Assembly (NCBI GenBank): GCA_000787465.1
Contig: JSYX01000108.1
Coordinates: forward strand, 1-64,000
Direction: 5' to 3'
DNA length: 64,000 bases
Origin: Thermomucor indicae-seudaticae
Taxonomy: Eukaryota; Mucoromycota; Mucoromycetes; Mucorales; Lichtheimiaceae
In this document: piece after piece, positions 23,415 through 34,503 of the stretch
Layout of the letters: every line of letters begins with the position of its first letter
Numbering within the stretch: the stretch's first letter is position 1
Notes under the pieces: generated by a model
The model's input: the letters and a program-made list of their open reading frames with translations, nothing else
Told to the model about the DNA's origin: nothing
Databases searched by the model: none
Program-made: the position numbers and the translations under genes

Positions 23415-24521
23415 TTACTGGAAGACACGCTTATCACTGAGTTCGCTTTCCTGCCCAGTGGGTCGTGGTCGAGATTGCAACGCCATTTGACGGCTCTGGT
23501 ACTTGGCCAACTTTTCTTGACGGATCGCAGCACGAATCTAGGAAGTAATGCATTGAGCATTTCGTTGTGAAGACAAAAAAGCCAGTTGCCCTTACGTAGT
23601 TCGGATGCACGAATTCAGGATTTTCGAAAACAGTGGGACCACCAAAAGAACCTTCAAATATCCGGATGACACTCATACAGAAACGAGGTCCAATTTCTAC
23701 GAGAGATATATCGCCTTTATCCTTGGCAGTAAATCCAGGTGTGTTGTCCTTGTTCTTTTCCACAATCTTCAATTTTCGTTAGTTTGAGCCACTTTTACAT
23801 TTTCACCATCTCCTTCTTTTACCTGGTAATTTCTGAACCAAATCTTATTGTCTGCGATAGAGAACGAGAGAACGTGATCAATGAATGGTTTCGATCGACG
23901 CGAGCCCTTGGGAATGTTAAACACTTGTGATAACAGCTCTTTCAATAGTTGCCAGTGTGGTTCGGTGTCGAACGTCTTGTCGAAGGATAGAATGTGACGA
24001 GAGCCCTTCAAGCAGTTGCCAGTCATTTTGAGTTCGTCCATGGTGTGTACTTTAAGAATAGACCATTTAAGTCATCGGTATGAACGGTCAATATCTATCC
24101 CGACTTACAGTTGTGAACATGGAATTTGGCAGAAGGACCATTGGGTGTTTTCGCTATCCACATATACAAATCCTGTCGCTTACGCACTTCGAAAAAGACG
24201 CAGTTGTTGCAATTGTTCAGTTCGGCCAACTCATTGATTACGAAAAGGTTCTTTTTTGTGTCGAGTTTAGCGTCTTTTTTGGAGTGAGGTAAAAGGCTCT
24301 CGAGATCCGTTAACAGATGTCGGTATCTAGTTCGGCATAAAGGGAAGCAGAGCTTTAGCTTTGGCTACTATTTGCGCAGATCCGACGAGAGCAACGTACC
24401 GAAACACAGTGCCTCTAGATGACAGAAGCAACACTCGCTGCTTGTTAATTCGCTTGTCGACGACTTTCTTTTCATCCGATTTGTTAACTGCTTTTTCTGC
24501 TGCTTTAAAGACAGTAGCCAT
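23415..24521 (-). CDS. BRX1: Ribosome biogenesis protein BRX1 (Brix domain)
   Basis: Nucleolar Brix-domain protein required for maturation of the 60S ribosomal subunit and 27S pre-rRNA processing. The reading frame matches BRIX1/Brx1 across several exons: KRINKQRVLLLSSRGTVFRY, then LLPHSKKDAKLDTKKNL, INELAELNNCNNCVFFEVRK, RQDLYMWIAKTPNGPSAKF, HTMDELKMTGNCLKGSR, SKPFIDHVLSFSIADNKIW and VEIGPRFCMSVIRIFEGSFG. The last exon begins IRAAIRQEKLAKYQSRQ and stops at TAA 23415-23417. Start ATG 24519-24521 is followed by an acidic/basic leader normal for this family. It is divergent from RPS17, with 188 bp between start codons. Confidence 0.97.
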
Positions 24522-24709
24522 GGTATATTAAGAACGGTAACAAATGGTCAAGGAACAATAGGGCAAAAAATGAGGACAAGCCACGGGACAGGAAAACATG
24601 TCCGCCCGAAATCGAGCAGCTTCCGGATCGGATCCCGGAAGGGGTGCGCATTTGAAGTGCAAGAAGGCAAAGCAGTGGTTCTTCCTTTTTTCTCCGTTAA
24701 AGAGATACA
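24522..24709. promoter_or_regulatory. Shared divergent promoter of BRX1 and RPS17
   Basis: Only 188 bp separate the BRX1 start (minus strand) and the RPS17 start (plus strand), so both 5' leaders and both core promoters must fit here. The arrangement suggests common control of a ribosomal protein and a ribosome assembly factor. I did not find a confident TATA or known element. Confidence 0.5.
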
Positions 24710-25389
24710 ATGGTATGTGCTCTTGAACAAGTCATCTGTGGTCATGAAAGCGATAGATGGATGAGGAGATGAATGGATTCAATATGGATGGAATACTTAC
24801 TTTTCTTTTTCATTTAGGGTCGCGTTAGGTAAAAATTTAAAATGGCCAACTCGGACGACCGGCATTTAGTAACAACCTGGAATTAATTTGCGTTTATAGA
24901 ACCAAGACCGTCAAGAAGGCCTCCCGTGTCTTGATTGAAAAGTACTACCCTCGTCTTACGTTGGACTTCCAGACCAACAAGAAGATCTGCGATGAGGTGG
25001 CCATCATTTCCTCGAAGCGTCTCCGCAACAAGATTGCCGGTTTCACCACCCACTTGATGAAGCGTATCTCGCGCGGTCCTGTCCGCGGTATCTCCTTCAA
25101 GTTGCAGGAGGAGGAACGTGAACGCAGAGACAACTACGTTCCTGAATTCTCGGCCTTGGACACTAGCGCTATTGAGATTGACCCTGACACCCAGGTATAC
25201 ATTGCCACAACGTCTCATGCTCCCCATTTCGTACGTTTGGTTCTCACATGCTGCCCTTTTTTATAGGAATTGCTCAAGTCGCTCAACTTTGAAAACCTTC
25301 CCGGTGTCCAGGTCACCAACCCTGTTGCCGCTGCGGCCAACACTGACTTGCGTCGTCCTCGCCGCGGTCCCCGTCGCCAGGAGGCTTAA
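24710..25389 (+). CDS. RPS17: 40S ribosomal protein S17 (eS17)
   Basis: Cytosolic small-subunit ribosomal protein eS17, 143 residues. Four coding exons: 24710-24712 (the ATG alone), 24818-24828 (11 nt), 24900-25194 and 25267-25389. Spliced together they give [20 protein letters not shown], which is the universal eS17 start, followed by [32 protein letters not shown] and the C-terminal basic tail ending in [10 protein letters not shown]. The first donor is GTATGT directly after the start codon, and the 11-nt microexon is flanked by TTTAG and GTAAAA. All phases close without error. Short leader introns are common in fungal ribosomal protein genes and may serve regulation. The gene is divergent from BRX1. 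Confidence 0.97.
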
Positions 25390-25737
25390 ATAAAATGTAC
25401 TGGTCGTATGTAATGCTTTTCCGTAGTTATTTTATGGAACAAAAGCATTTCAAACGTCACTTGGGCATTGATTTTGAAGAGGTGTATGTAATTTATGGGG
25501 TATCGATTGAAACAATAGTGAATTGGACAAGCATTCGAGGTAGAACAATTTGTACGACGGGAACGCACGCTTTCTACTAAGTGGAGGACGGTTGAGGAAA
25601 CGAGACGGATGTATGGGTCGACAGTTTGTCAATAACATTCAGTGGAAAGAGGGAGGTACGATGCAGTTTCCGCCGTCTACAAGAAGCCAGGAAGCTATAC
25701 TTGGACGATTCATCATTTATATTATAAAATGCTTAAT

Positions 25738-26877
25738 TTAATGGCTTTGTGGATTATTCTGAAGACTCAGCTCAATGGCTCTTGCCAATTCCATGTCTTC
25801 ATCGTAGGTATCGCTTTGCGTTTCCTTGAGGCTGTATCCACGACCGGGAAACCGATCGTCTTGCTTTTCGTTTTCTGTCGTAGACGATGGATCCGGCAAA
25901 AGCAGGGCTTGGACGTCAGCCTCTGACTCTGGCAATGTTCCTCGAACCACAAAAACCATGTAATCTATTCATGTACGGTTAGATGAGCGCCTTCTGGATG
26001 GATGCTGTTAACGTACTCTCATTTTGCAGTTGCTGAAGAAGCAGTGCCAAGTAGGTTTTGCTGAGATAAGTAGGCCCACTTTGTGTTGAATTTAAGTTAT
26101 ACCATCGCCATGGTACAGCAAACTTTCGAAGAGTGAACCTATCGCGTTGTTACAGATTTAGTCGACACGAAAGCGAGATGTGTTGTTTGCTGATATATCT
26201 ACCAATGTTGATCGAGATGACAGACAAAAGCAGCTTCATCTCTTCCATTTGCGAACCTGTTAACAATTCAAACCGTGCTTGGTATTGCGCGTTTCCAGAT
26301 TAACTTACTCCGGATGTTTCCAGGAATCCTTGACTTCTTCAGATTGCCATGGTGTCAGATGCAGGTTCCACACGGACAATGCCTCCTGGATAACCTGTCG
26401 TTTCTATTGAGTATCTGATTCACATCCTAGCAAAAGTTACTTTATATACTTGAATGGAAAAATAGCCCGAGTCATCGTAATTATGTCCTTGTTCAGAAAG
26501 ACCTTGGCTTCCGAGCATCGCCTTTTCTCGTTCATCGAGCGCCTGACCGATTGTCGCCAGATCAACTGCTGTAAAATAACTCCCTAGCAATAACTTAGAA
26601 ACGAGTATTGAAAGCGGAAACCGAGAAAAAGAGAGAGAGACGCGTTACCTTGCAATAAGTTGCTGAAAGTCGGTGCATTGGCAATCAGATGAAGTAGCAA
26701 AAGAGTTGCGCGGAATGGAGCAAATCAAGTGATACCGCTTACTTTAAAGCATGTTGCGCGCATAAATTGCCTTCTTGCTAACGACGCGTCATGTTGAATC
26801 GCATGGGATCATCTTGTCTTTGGCGCATCGTGTGTGCAATTTACCTTTTCAAAAAAGATGTACGGTATGAGATCCAT
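25738..26877 (-). CDS. Ataxin-3-like Josephin deubiquitinase
   Basis: Cysteine protease of the Josephin family that trims ubiquitin chains. Exons on the minus strand read MDLIPYIFFEK, then QEGNLCAQHAL with the catalytic Gln and Cys, then NNLLQ from a 14-nt microexon (26649-26662). Next come SYFTAVDLATIGQALDERE, YDDSGYFSIQVIQEALSVW and VCHLDQHWFTLRKF with the catalytic His. WYNLNS supplies the catalytic Asn, and YLSKTYLALLLQQLQNE and YMVFVVRGTLPESEADVQ follow. The C-terminus has one clear ubiquitin-interacting motif, DEDMELARAIELSLQ, and stops at 25738-25740. It is shorter than human ataxin-3 and has no polyglutamine. It follows the BRO1 gene on the same strand, with 227 bp between them. Confidence 0.92.
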
Positions 26878-27103
26878 GAAATGTCAAAAAGAGAAAAGAG
26901 AAAGGAGCAGTAAAAAAATGCTCTGTTTGCATGATTCCTTTTCCAAAAAGGAAAACTAATCATTGTTTGGCGATAACGAGTAAAAGTTACTAATACAAAG
27001 AGAAGTAATAATGTGTTACTAGAGCCTTATTAGCGTCTCCTTGGATGATCTCTAGTAAAGCATGTCTAGTCCAACAGAGTAATGGTACTTTTACATATAG
27101 CTC

Positions 27104-29882
27104 TTACCTTGCCATTTCGGATGCCTCCATTCTTCGTGCCAAGGCAAAATCGACGCAAGCATCTCTAAATTGCGTTAGAGTATCGGTATATTGGGAATAA
27201 AACTGAACGAAACAAATAAGCATGACCCATGTACCAGCAAGCTGTTAAAGGGGGAAGAAAGAAGCTCACCTTGATGCCTTCGACAAGGTTTGTTCGGATT
27301 TCCTTAAACTTGACAAAGGCTTGCTCCAAGTTCAGAATTGCCTTTTGGCGCTTGGTAGCCACGGAATTGCTACGGACAACCGCCGTAAACTGTTCATGCA
27401 CATCGCGTATACGCGACAAACAGCGTGCTTGTTCATTGTCATACTGCTCCACTTGCGACAGCAAGCCTTCATACTTTTTAAGCTCGCGGTCGAACACGTC
27501 CTGAAACTGTTCTGGTTCAATCTTAACGACGGGCGATCCTCTCGTCAGCTCGGTCGCCTTTCTGAGTAGGGCATCCGAGATATCATCCGATTTGGCAAGC
27601 GCTTCGGCCTCTTCCACGGTGCGTTTCCTTTTGGCAGCCGCGTCACTGCATTCCTGTAACAGAGAACGCAGCCTTTGTAAAAGCTCTTGGAGCTGTGGAT
27701 AGCACTGAGAATCTGGACCGTCGTCGCGGACGGATGGCAAATGGTTGATTAACTCGTTGACTGGATGTGAGAGCAGATCAATTGCTTTGCCCCAGTTGTT
27801 GACTTTGGCTCGCACGATTCGATCTGCTTTCTGTGCAGCTTGTAGCGTATCATGGTATTTCGAACCTTGGGCCAGCAATGTGCTCGTTAGCTGTTGAGAT
27901 GTTGGTCGGGTCCACACTAAGATAAGAGATGGGCGCTCAACACAACTCTTCTCGTTTCTCTCTTGATATTTAAGGGTGACTTACGACTGCCAAATTGATG
28001 TCTGAGGATTTCATCCTGCTCGTTTTCTTCTTCAAGAGCATTGAAGCCTTCATCTACCAATTCCACGTTCTTGTCAGACATCTGCTGGACCTTGTTCAGC
28101 ATATCTCTCAAGGCTTGAGCGCCACCATCATGCTGTACTTCTTCCGCGCAGGCCAGCAAGGTTGCCGGCACAGTGTCTGGATCTACCGCATCAATACACC
28201 AAGGGAGCCGCAGTTCTTCACAGAGACTTTGTTGGTGAATCAGTCTATATCTTTTCCCAAACTCCCCTCCATAGAAAAACGATACATCAAAAGGCAATTG
28301 TTCTATTTACCTCGTGTACTCTTCGTCCATAGCGTTGCACCGCGAGATAATGTCTTTCTGGACTACATACTCTTTACGATCCTTGTAGACGCTTGCTGCC
28401 TGATGCACCGCAAACGGCACGAGTTTCTCAAACAATGGATGATCGATCTCGTCCTTCGGTGTGAATTTGCATTGAGCCGGGTCCACAATCTCTGGTGGAA
28501 ATACAGGGCGAACCATATCAGAGCGCAAGATGGGTGCCAATTGGTTGGGCTCAGGCACCGTTTCCATGTAAACCCGATCATTATCTCTCTCTGCACGTGT
28601 TAGGTCGCGGTTAATGGCTTCCTGGAGAGAACGCGCTACTTTGGCCAACCCTTTAAAGACTGCCTTGTTGTTCCCTCGACCACCAAAGAATAATAATCCT
28701 CCACCACCGAGTGCAGACGCAATGGTATCCAATGCTTTCTGATTATGTGATGCGGCCAACCGTAATCGACCAATCTCTTCTCCGTACCGTCCCTGAGAAA
28801 TGCATTCGTTTGCCTTGTTGTATTGGGCAACTGCATGGAAATAGGATGCCTTGACCGCGACGTAGGTTTGCCATTCTGTTGGAAGCGCTACTACTGACTC
28901 CTTGACAGCTACTGGATCATTATCATGCACCATCACTAAAACGGCTTCGTAAAACTCGGCTACTTTAATGGATAACCGAGCAATGGTCCCTGGCTTCATG
29001 TGTTCCATTACCGCTTTTTGCCAGACACATTCTTGGGCTTGAGCCAACATTAGATTCTGCAACGCCTTGAGTATTGACGGAGCCAAGTCTGCTGGCGGTG
29101 AAGCTCGAAGATCGCTCACGATTTCCTTTTCAATGTATTTAAGACATCCAGCCGCATTCTTTTTCGTATTTCGAAAAGGCATGGTTGAGTCAAAGATGAC
29201 AAGAACAAACAGAATGCTATACTATTACCTGAAAGAAATTACAGGATTTCCGTATCCCTTCTGTCGAAACTCGACTTTCATTGCAACCAAGCTGACTGTA
29301 TAAGGCAGCAATTAGAAGCAAAATACACGCCTTTTCGTAATTAAGGTTGCGAAGCAGCACTACTGATCTTCGTAAGATCATGAATCCTCGTGAAAACATC
29401 GTGAAAGTACCTGGTTTCGCAGAGGGTTGAAACATGGGTCGCCAACCAAACTCCAACCCGACCTTTTCGATTCATGGCCCCATCCACTTGCTGTTAGACC
29501 TCACGATAAATCCGACGCCAATCTCTCCCACTCACATCGTACGGAAAGCGTGAACAAACAAACGCAACTTGAGAATAATATCTGTTGTATCCTGGATCAA
29601 CATCACGTTCTTCTCTCAACGCACACGCCCTTTTTCCAACAACTATCTGGCAATAAAGAAGTACGTTATCCTGCCTTACGTGAAGAGTCGATCCAAGGCA
29701 GATAGACTGGGCGGGTGAGCAAGACAGGACTGCCGTAGACGATCGAGTGCCTGGGCGTCATGTTCGTACTTTGCACTGTCCTCAGCGTATGCTGTTTCAA
29801 TATATTGCAAGAGTGCTTTTGACCATGTCACTGGTTCAGACAGTTTGCTAGGAATGAACAATAGGGCGGGCATGTCGCCCAT
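27104..29882 (-). CDS. BRO1-domain protein of the ALIX/PalA(Rim20) family
   Basis: Class E/ESCRT adaptor. Relatives bind Snf7 through the BRO1 domain and act in endosomal sorting (Bro1/ALIX) or ambient-pH signalling (PalA/Rim20). The first exon reads [20 protein letters not shown]. It is followed by a banana-shaped BRO1 domain: [93 protein letters not shown] and [21 protein letters not shown]-shaped domain follows to [16 protein letters not shown] near 27.15 kb. There is no proline-rich tail, as in yeast Rim20. The apparent TAA at 27104-27106 lies inside an AGGTAAGA sequence that could also be a donor, so a further short exon is possible. Start could be 29882 or 29873. Confidence 0.92.
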
Positions 29883-30053
29883 ACTGATGGCAAGGATGGC
29901 CATGGCAATTAAGCAAGAAGACAGAAGAAGCTTGTGTAACTGTTTCGGTCTGTTTATAAAGGGGATCATAAGAACAGGGCTTTCTTATTCTAGTACGTTT
30001 ATTGAATTAATTGGTTCGTTTCATATACAAAAGGAAGTGGATGAATTGAATAT

Positions 30054-31126
30054 CTATTGCTGCTGCTGATTTGCTTGTCTGAGGACAGCTTGATAGTTTT
30101 CCGAGTTGCGTTTCAGGATATCCATGACAGGACCCAAGAGTCGCGTGAAAGCATTCTTATTCAGAGTAACGCATTTAAGACGGTTGTGGGCAACAACTGT
30201 CGCAGCACGTGGGTTATCATGAAGCAAGGCAAGTTCACCAAAGTAATTTCCTGTATATATGTACGTAAAAAGAATTCAATACACGGAGGATATCTGTATA
30301 AAACGCTACCTTTGCCCAATCTATTGACTTCTTGTTGCGATCCATCTGGCAAGGACTTGTAAAAGATAGCCTCTCCATCTTCAATCATGTAAAAGGTTTG
30401 TCCCACGTCGCCTTCATGCATGACGACCTCTTTGTCTTCATACTGGACAGGCTCCAGCGCGTCCGCAATCTTGTGTCGTTCATAGGGTTCAAGGGATTTT
30501 AGGATCGGTACCTCAGACAAAAACTGCTCGTACATGCGCCGCTTCTGGGCCGTGCTATCCATCAGAATGGATCGAAACGTGACTCGGTCAAGTGCCCAGA
30601 GGACACCGTCCGAAGTGGCCACGATCGTCGCCGCACGCGGGGCATTGTACATTAACGCGAGCTCACCAAAGCTTCCACCAGCCGCATAGCTCGTCACTTT
30701 ACGTGGCTCTTGCTCATTCTCATGACGGATAAAGCAATCAAACGTGCCAGACTCGACAATGTAATAAAAGTCACCCTCAGCACCTTGCTCAATCACCATG
30801 GTGCCCTTGGCCACGCGTTTCTCAGCCATGGCACCAATGACTAACTGGCGCTGGTCATCGTCAAGATTGCGAAAGAGGAAATTGTTGGCAATGGCTTGTT
30901 CGATGCGTTTACGCTGGTCTTCTGTTTTCGGGTGTTTTACATAGTTTTCAGCGGACAAGTGTAACGAAGGCTGAATGGATTCCGCACTGACGGAGACACG
31001 CCGACTGCGATTGGTTGTTGGCACAGGTAACATGGATGGCATATCGTCGGATACCGTATCACGGGCTTCTTCTGCCTCGTCACCACTTAACGGATGCCGC
31101 TCTGTACTATTATAAGTATTATCCAT
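30054..31126 (-). CDS. cAMP-dependent protein kinase regulatory subunit
   Basis: 337-residue PKA regulatory subunit, two coding exons (30310-31126 and 30054-30250). It holds the catalytic subunit inactive until cAMP binds. The inhibitor segment is [11 protein letters not shown] near residue 41, a phosphorylatable type II-like site with serine at the P0 position. Two cyclic-nucleotide-binding domains follow. Both phosphate-binding cassettes are intact: [17 protein letters not shown] in domain A and [17 protein letters not shown] in domain B, split by the intron just before the cassette. The C-terminus ends in a short run of glutamines. The N-terminus is only about 40 residues, with no visible docking/dimerisation helix bundle as found in yeast Bcy1 or mammalian RII. 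Mucor species are known to have several PKAR isoforms. Confidence 0.95.
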
Positions 31127-31374
31127 CGTGAAATAGCAAAGACAAGAGAGAAAGGCAAGGGGTTGGAGAGGACCGAAATGAAATTTTTATGCTATGATAT
31201 GGAACCTGTCGAGAATGAAAAAAAAGGAAAAACGATGTGATTTATGAGTTATCGTTATTGGGGTTGTGTAAATGTATCGGAAAAAATGGGTCCGTCATTG
31301 GCATCCACCCATGCTATGGATGATACCAACCATTGAGCGCGCGGGAAAATGTGGGTAAATCCGAGTTCTTACCT

Positions 31375-32137
31375 GGATAGCTCAAGTTTTTGCCTCTGAG
31401 TACCCTCTTCACTATTCATTAGAGTTGCCAGATTACCTATGCGATGCGATTCACTCACCTTGTATAGTACAGGTAGAAAAGTCTGTGTGAAGTGCGGTCT
31501 GGATAAACCCTGCCGTCGAAGCGATCCAATCCGTATAGCCTTCCATGACGTAACGATACAGCGAATTGATCAGATAAAGCCCTCGTAAGCGCCCAAAGGA
31601 AACAGGTAATGCGTCGTGATGGTCCAGCTTTTCCTGTTCGCTGCAACATGTACAATGTAGAACTGTGGCATGATCGCCATGGATTCAAGCCATATCGAGA
31701 AAGACCAGAGAGCTTCCACGATACAGTAGTTGTATTAAAAGGTGATGCCAAGTGCAGCCGCAATACCCAGCAAATACTCGACACGAAAGGTGTCCATAGA
31801 CAGATCGTAGGTCGCCTTGTGCTTGACTCGCATCAGGTACAAGCTATACGCGGACGACGCGATAAAGAATATCTTCACGGCAATTGTTGTATAAAGATAC
31901 AAAAGTAGAAAAAGAGGTGTCTGTAACGCGTCAAAAACACGATCGTGTACACAAGGCTTGAGTCTTGAATGATATTCCTACTCCTTTTCCTTTAAAACGC
32001 TTGTCTTCTGTTTGCTCACGCACATAACAGCAACCGACACACTCACCCATGCATGAACAACTGCTTTGGATCTTTGCAAGGAGTATTAGTATCGATAGCA
32101 GACGGGTAATATCAGCGAGCAATCGGCATATGTTCAT
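31375..32137 (-). pseudogene. Disrupted ER lumen protein-retaining receptor (ERD2/KDEL receptor)
   Basis: The minus strand encodes recognisable K/HDEL receptor along its length, but no single reading frame. Exon 1 (MNICRLLADITRLLSILILL) ends at a normal GTGAGT donor. After it, pieces such as GISFKTQAL, IFFIASSAYSLYLMRVKHKA, SMDTFRVEYLLGIAAALGI, WSFSIWLESMAIMPQFY, TTHYLF and YRYVMEGYTDWIASTAGFI fall in different frames. I count about six indels and an in-frame TAA: +2 near 31950, -1 near 31905, TAA at 31735-31737, +7 near 31655, -1 near 31625, -1 near 31585 and -1 near 31478. Splice sites still look intact and the protein pieces are well conserved. This suggests a young pseudogene, or a patch of poor consensus sequence. 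The functional receptor would be elsewhere if it is a pseudogene. Confidence 0.78.
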
Positions 32138-32291
32138 CGCATAAGATATCTGCAGGAAAGAAAGAAATTTGACCCTTGAGACTTTTTCGTATAATTACAG
32201 GACCTGACATGGCAAAGGAGGCGATCATTTACAGTTCCTCTAATAATATTTGTTTATTTACAGTATGTAGTATGCTACAGATGTCGCTCTA

Positions 32292-34342
32292 TCAAGTCTG
32301 TTGTCCTGCTAATCCGAAAAGGATACTGCCAACAATCACAAATCCAACAATAGCCGAAGTAATCTTAACAATGCGACGGGCATATCGTTGAGATGCTCCA
32401 CCTTGGGTAGACACCGGGTTTTGTTGACCGGTCCTCACCATTACCAGTTCATATAGCTGAGCCAATGCAAATTCCCCGTCCAGATGAAATGCAGGAAGAA
32501 TATTCAAAAGTGCCAAAGCCAGTGTAAACGAGGAGATGTACCTTGTCAAGCAACGGACAAATGTCAATAACACCATTCAAAAACTAAGGGTGGAAATCGA
32601 GTTACCTTAACAGCAGCTCCGAAACATGGGGTAACGATACAGGCAAAACCCATGTTCGTGGCTGCAATATCCCGACTGTTACTAAAAGTATGAAGTTAGG
32701 CAGATTGAGGTCATGATTTCATCATTTATACTAACCGCTTTCCCAGATATCGGCTGGATCTCCTTCAAAGACAAAGACCTTGTTGAGATCTGGCTGCTGA
32801 CTCCATTTGGGCAGCCTAACATGGATCCGAACAACTTGGCCAGCTAGAGAGGGTGTATAGGGCATCACACATTTCGAGTTTTCGCCTCCAGGGCAGTCTG
32901 CGTCTGACAGACACTGTACTGCATCTGCCGATACCATTGTTTGCGCTGTGGCCAGGCAAGACATATACAGTGGACGTTGCGACCCGGGGTCCGGAACAAA
33001 GTTGCGGAAACACGACACACTAGCATTTGATGATCGCCCGAAGGGGTAAGTTTCGCTTAGGTCACAGCAGCCAACGCCTTCCAATACCATAATTAAGCAT
33101 AAACATATCCCCGATATGAACCAAAAGAAAGAAGTTCTCGATTTACCGGTATCATCATGATCAACAACAGCACAAAAGCCCCGTTGAAGTACATGAAGTC
33201 CCTGTTGTTGTTCCAGAAGATAGGCATTCCAGTCTTGAATGTTTCTTTCAAGGTAATAATCGTCCAGTTGATAAATCACCGAAGAAACCGTCAGATGATG
33301 TGCCAAGGGGGAGTCTTCTCGAACACTAACGACGCTGACACCACCAGATCCTTCTAGCGATTTCCATCCCATGAGCTGTAAGCTCGCCTTGAGCCCCCCT
33401 GACAAAAGCGCCATCACCCAAAGGTACAAGACAATGTTATGCCATACGCCTGCACAAATGATTTTCAACTGACGAAACGGTGCCAGTAATTGAAGAGGCT
33501 GATCTGGTATATTGACAAATGCACCAGGATAGATGTAATAGACAAAGATCCCTGCACTTCTGATGGGTATCATTTCACTAACCAAGTCGATTTTAAATGA
33601 ATGGATGTTACGCCAAAACAGGGATGACGGTTATTCTTACCAATACGACGCAATAGCATGGCCTGCTTCATGGAAAACACCGCATATCAGCAATGCAGAG
33701 AGGTAGTAGCCAAAATGTGATAACGGCACCGTGATCCCGGGAATCTTTTAACAGAGTTAAAGCAAAAGTCCATATCAATCGCTGGATAGCGAGTTATTAC
33801 CATAGGAAGAAAGACTTGTTCATCGTTTTCTGTTTGAATGGCCCGCTTCACATGACGCGTGGTCCTTGCCGATGCAATCAGGGCATGCACAAGATCATTG
33901 ACTATCTTCAAAGCTGCATATCCAATGACGAACAGTCCAACTGCCATGACTAGAACACCGACGACAGCACCAATGGAGAACCATGCATGCCAGAATCGTG
34001 GTGCTGCTTTCGAGATCCGTGCGAAAATGCCGTTGCATTTCTGGGTTGTATACCGGACCTGAAACAATGAGACATGCCATTGATCTTCCTCTGTTTGCTG
34101 AGCAGCATCACGTATATCTAAAGGCAAGATCCCCGAAGCTTGACGATCTGCTGAAAATGTCGGCTTGCGAGAAAACTAAGAGGGGCGTCACATAAAAGGT
34201 TTGCTTTTCAGACTAGGAACTGCAGAGCGTGTGATCCATTGATTCTTGCCTTTCTCCTTCTGACCAACTGGGCAGTTATCACCAAGACATAAATCACACC
34301 CCAAAGGCAAAAAAACTGCCATAGGATAGCAATTAGGTCCAT
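32292..34342 (-). CDS. Site-2 intramembrane metalloprotease (MBTPS2/S2P family)
   Basis: Polytopic zinc protease that cleaves membrane-bound transcription factors such as SREBP inside the bilayer. The zinc motif is CGVFHEAGHAIASYW on the exon near 33.66 kb. The second catalytic motif is NILPAFHLDGEF, close to the C-terminus. Between them are the conserved IYPGAFVNI, LKIICAGVWHNIVL, VSVREDSPL (PDZ-like), NIQDWNAYL, and a cysteine-rich insert (GVGCCDLSE, CLSDADCPGGENSKC) as in human S2P. N-terminal hydrophobic segments start at the ATG at 34342 (DLIAILWQFFCLWGVIYVL). The stop is at 32292-32294. A 69-nt intron (33078-33146) is in frame and stop-free. Exon borders near 34.1-34.3 kb are approximate. 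The broken ERD2 gene lies just downstream on the same strand. Confidence 0.92.
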
Positions 34343-34503
34343 CGAAGGGAGCGCGGGAAAGGGCAGCTGCACGTCCAGAAAATTTCCAAGCCAAATATAT
34401 AATGACTTCAAGCACTCAAATCCTTTTTTATTTGACATCATCTGCGCTGTCTTGTAAGGCGACAAAGTTTCGCAGCCGAAAGGCGCGTTCAATGGTATGC
34501 ACG

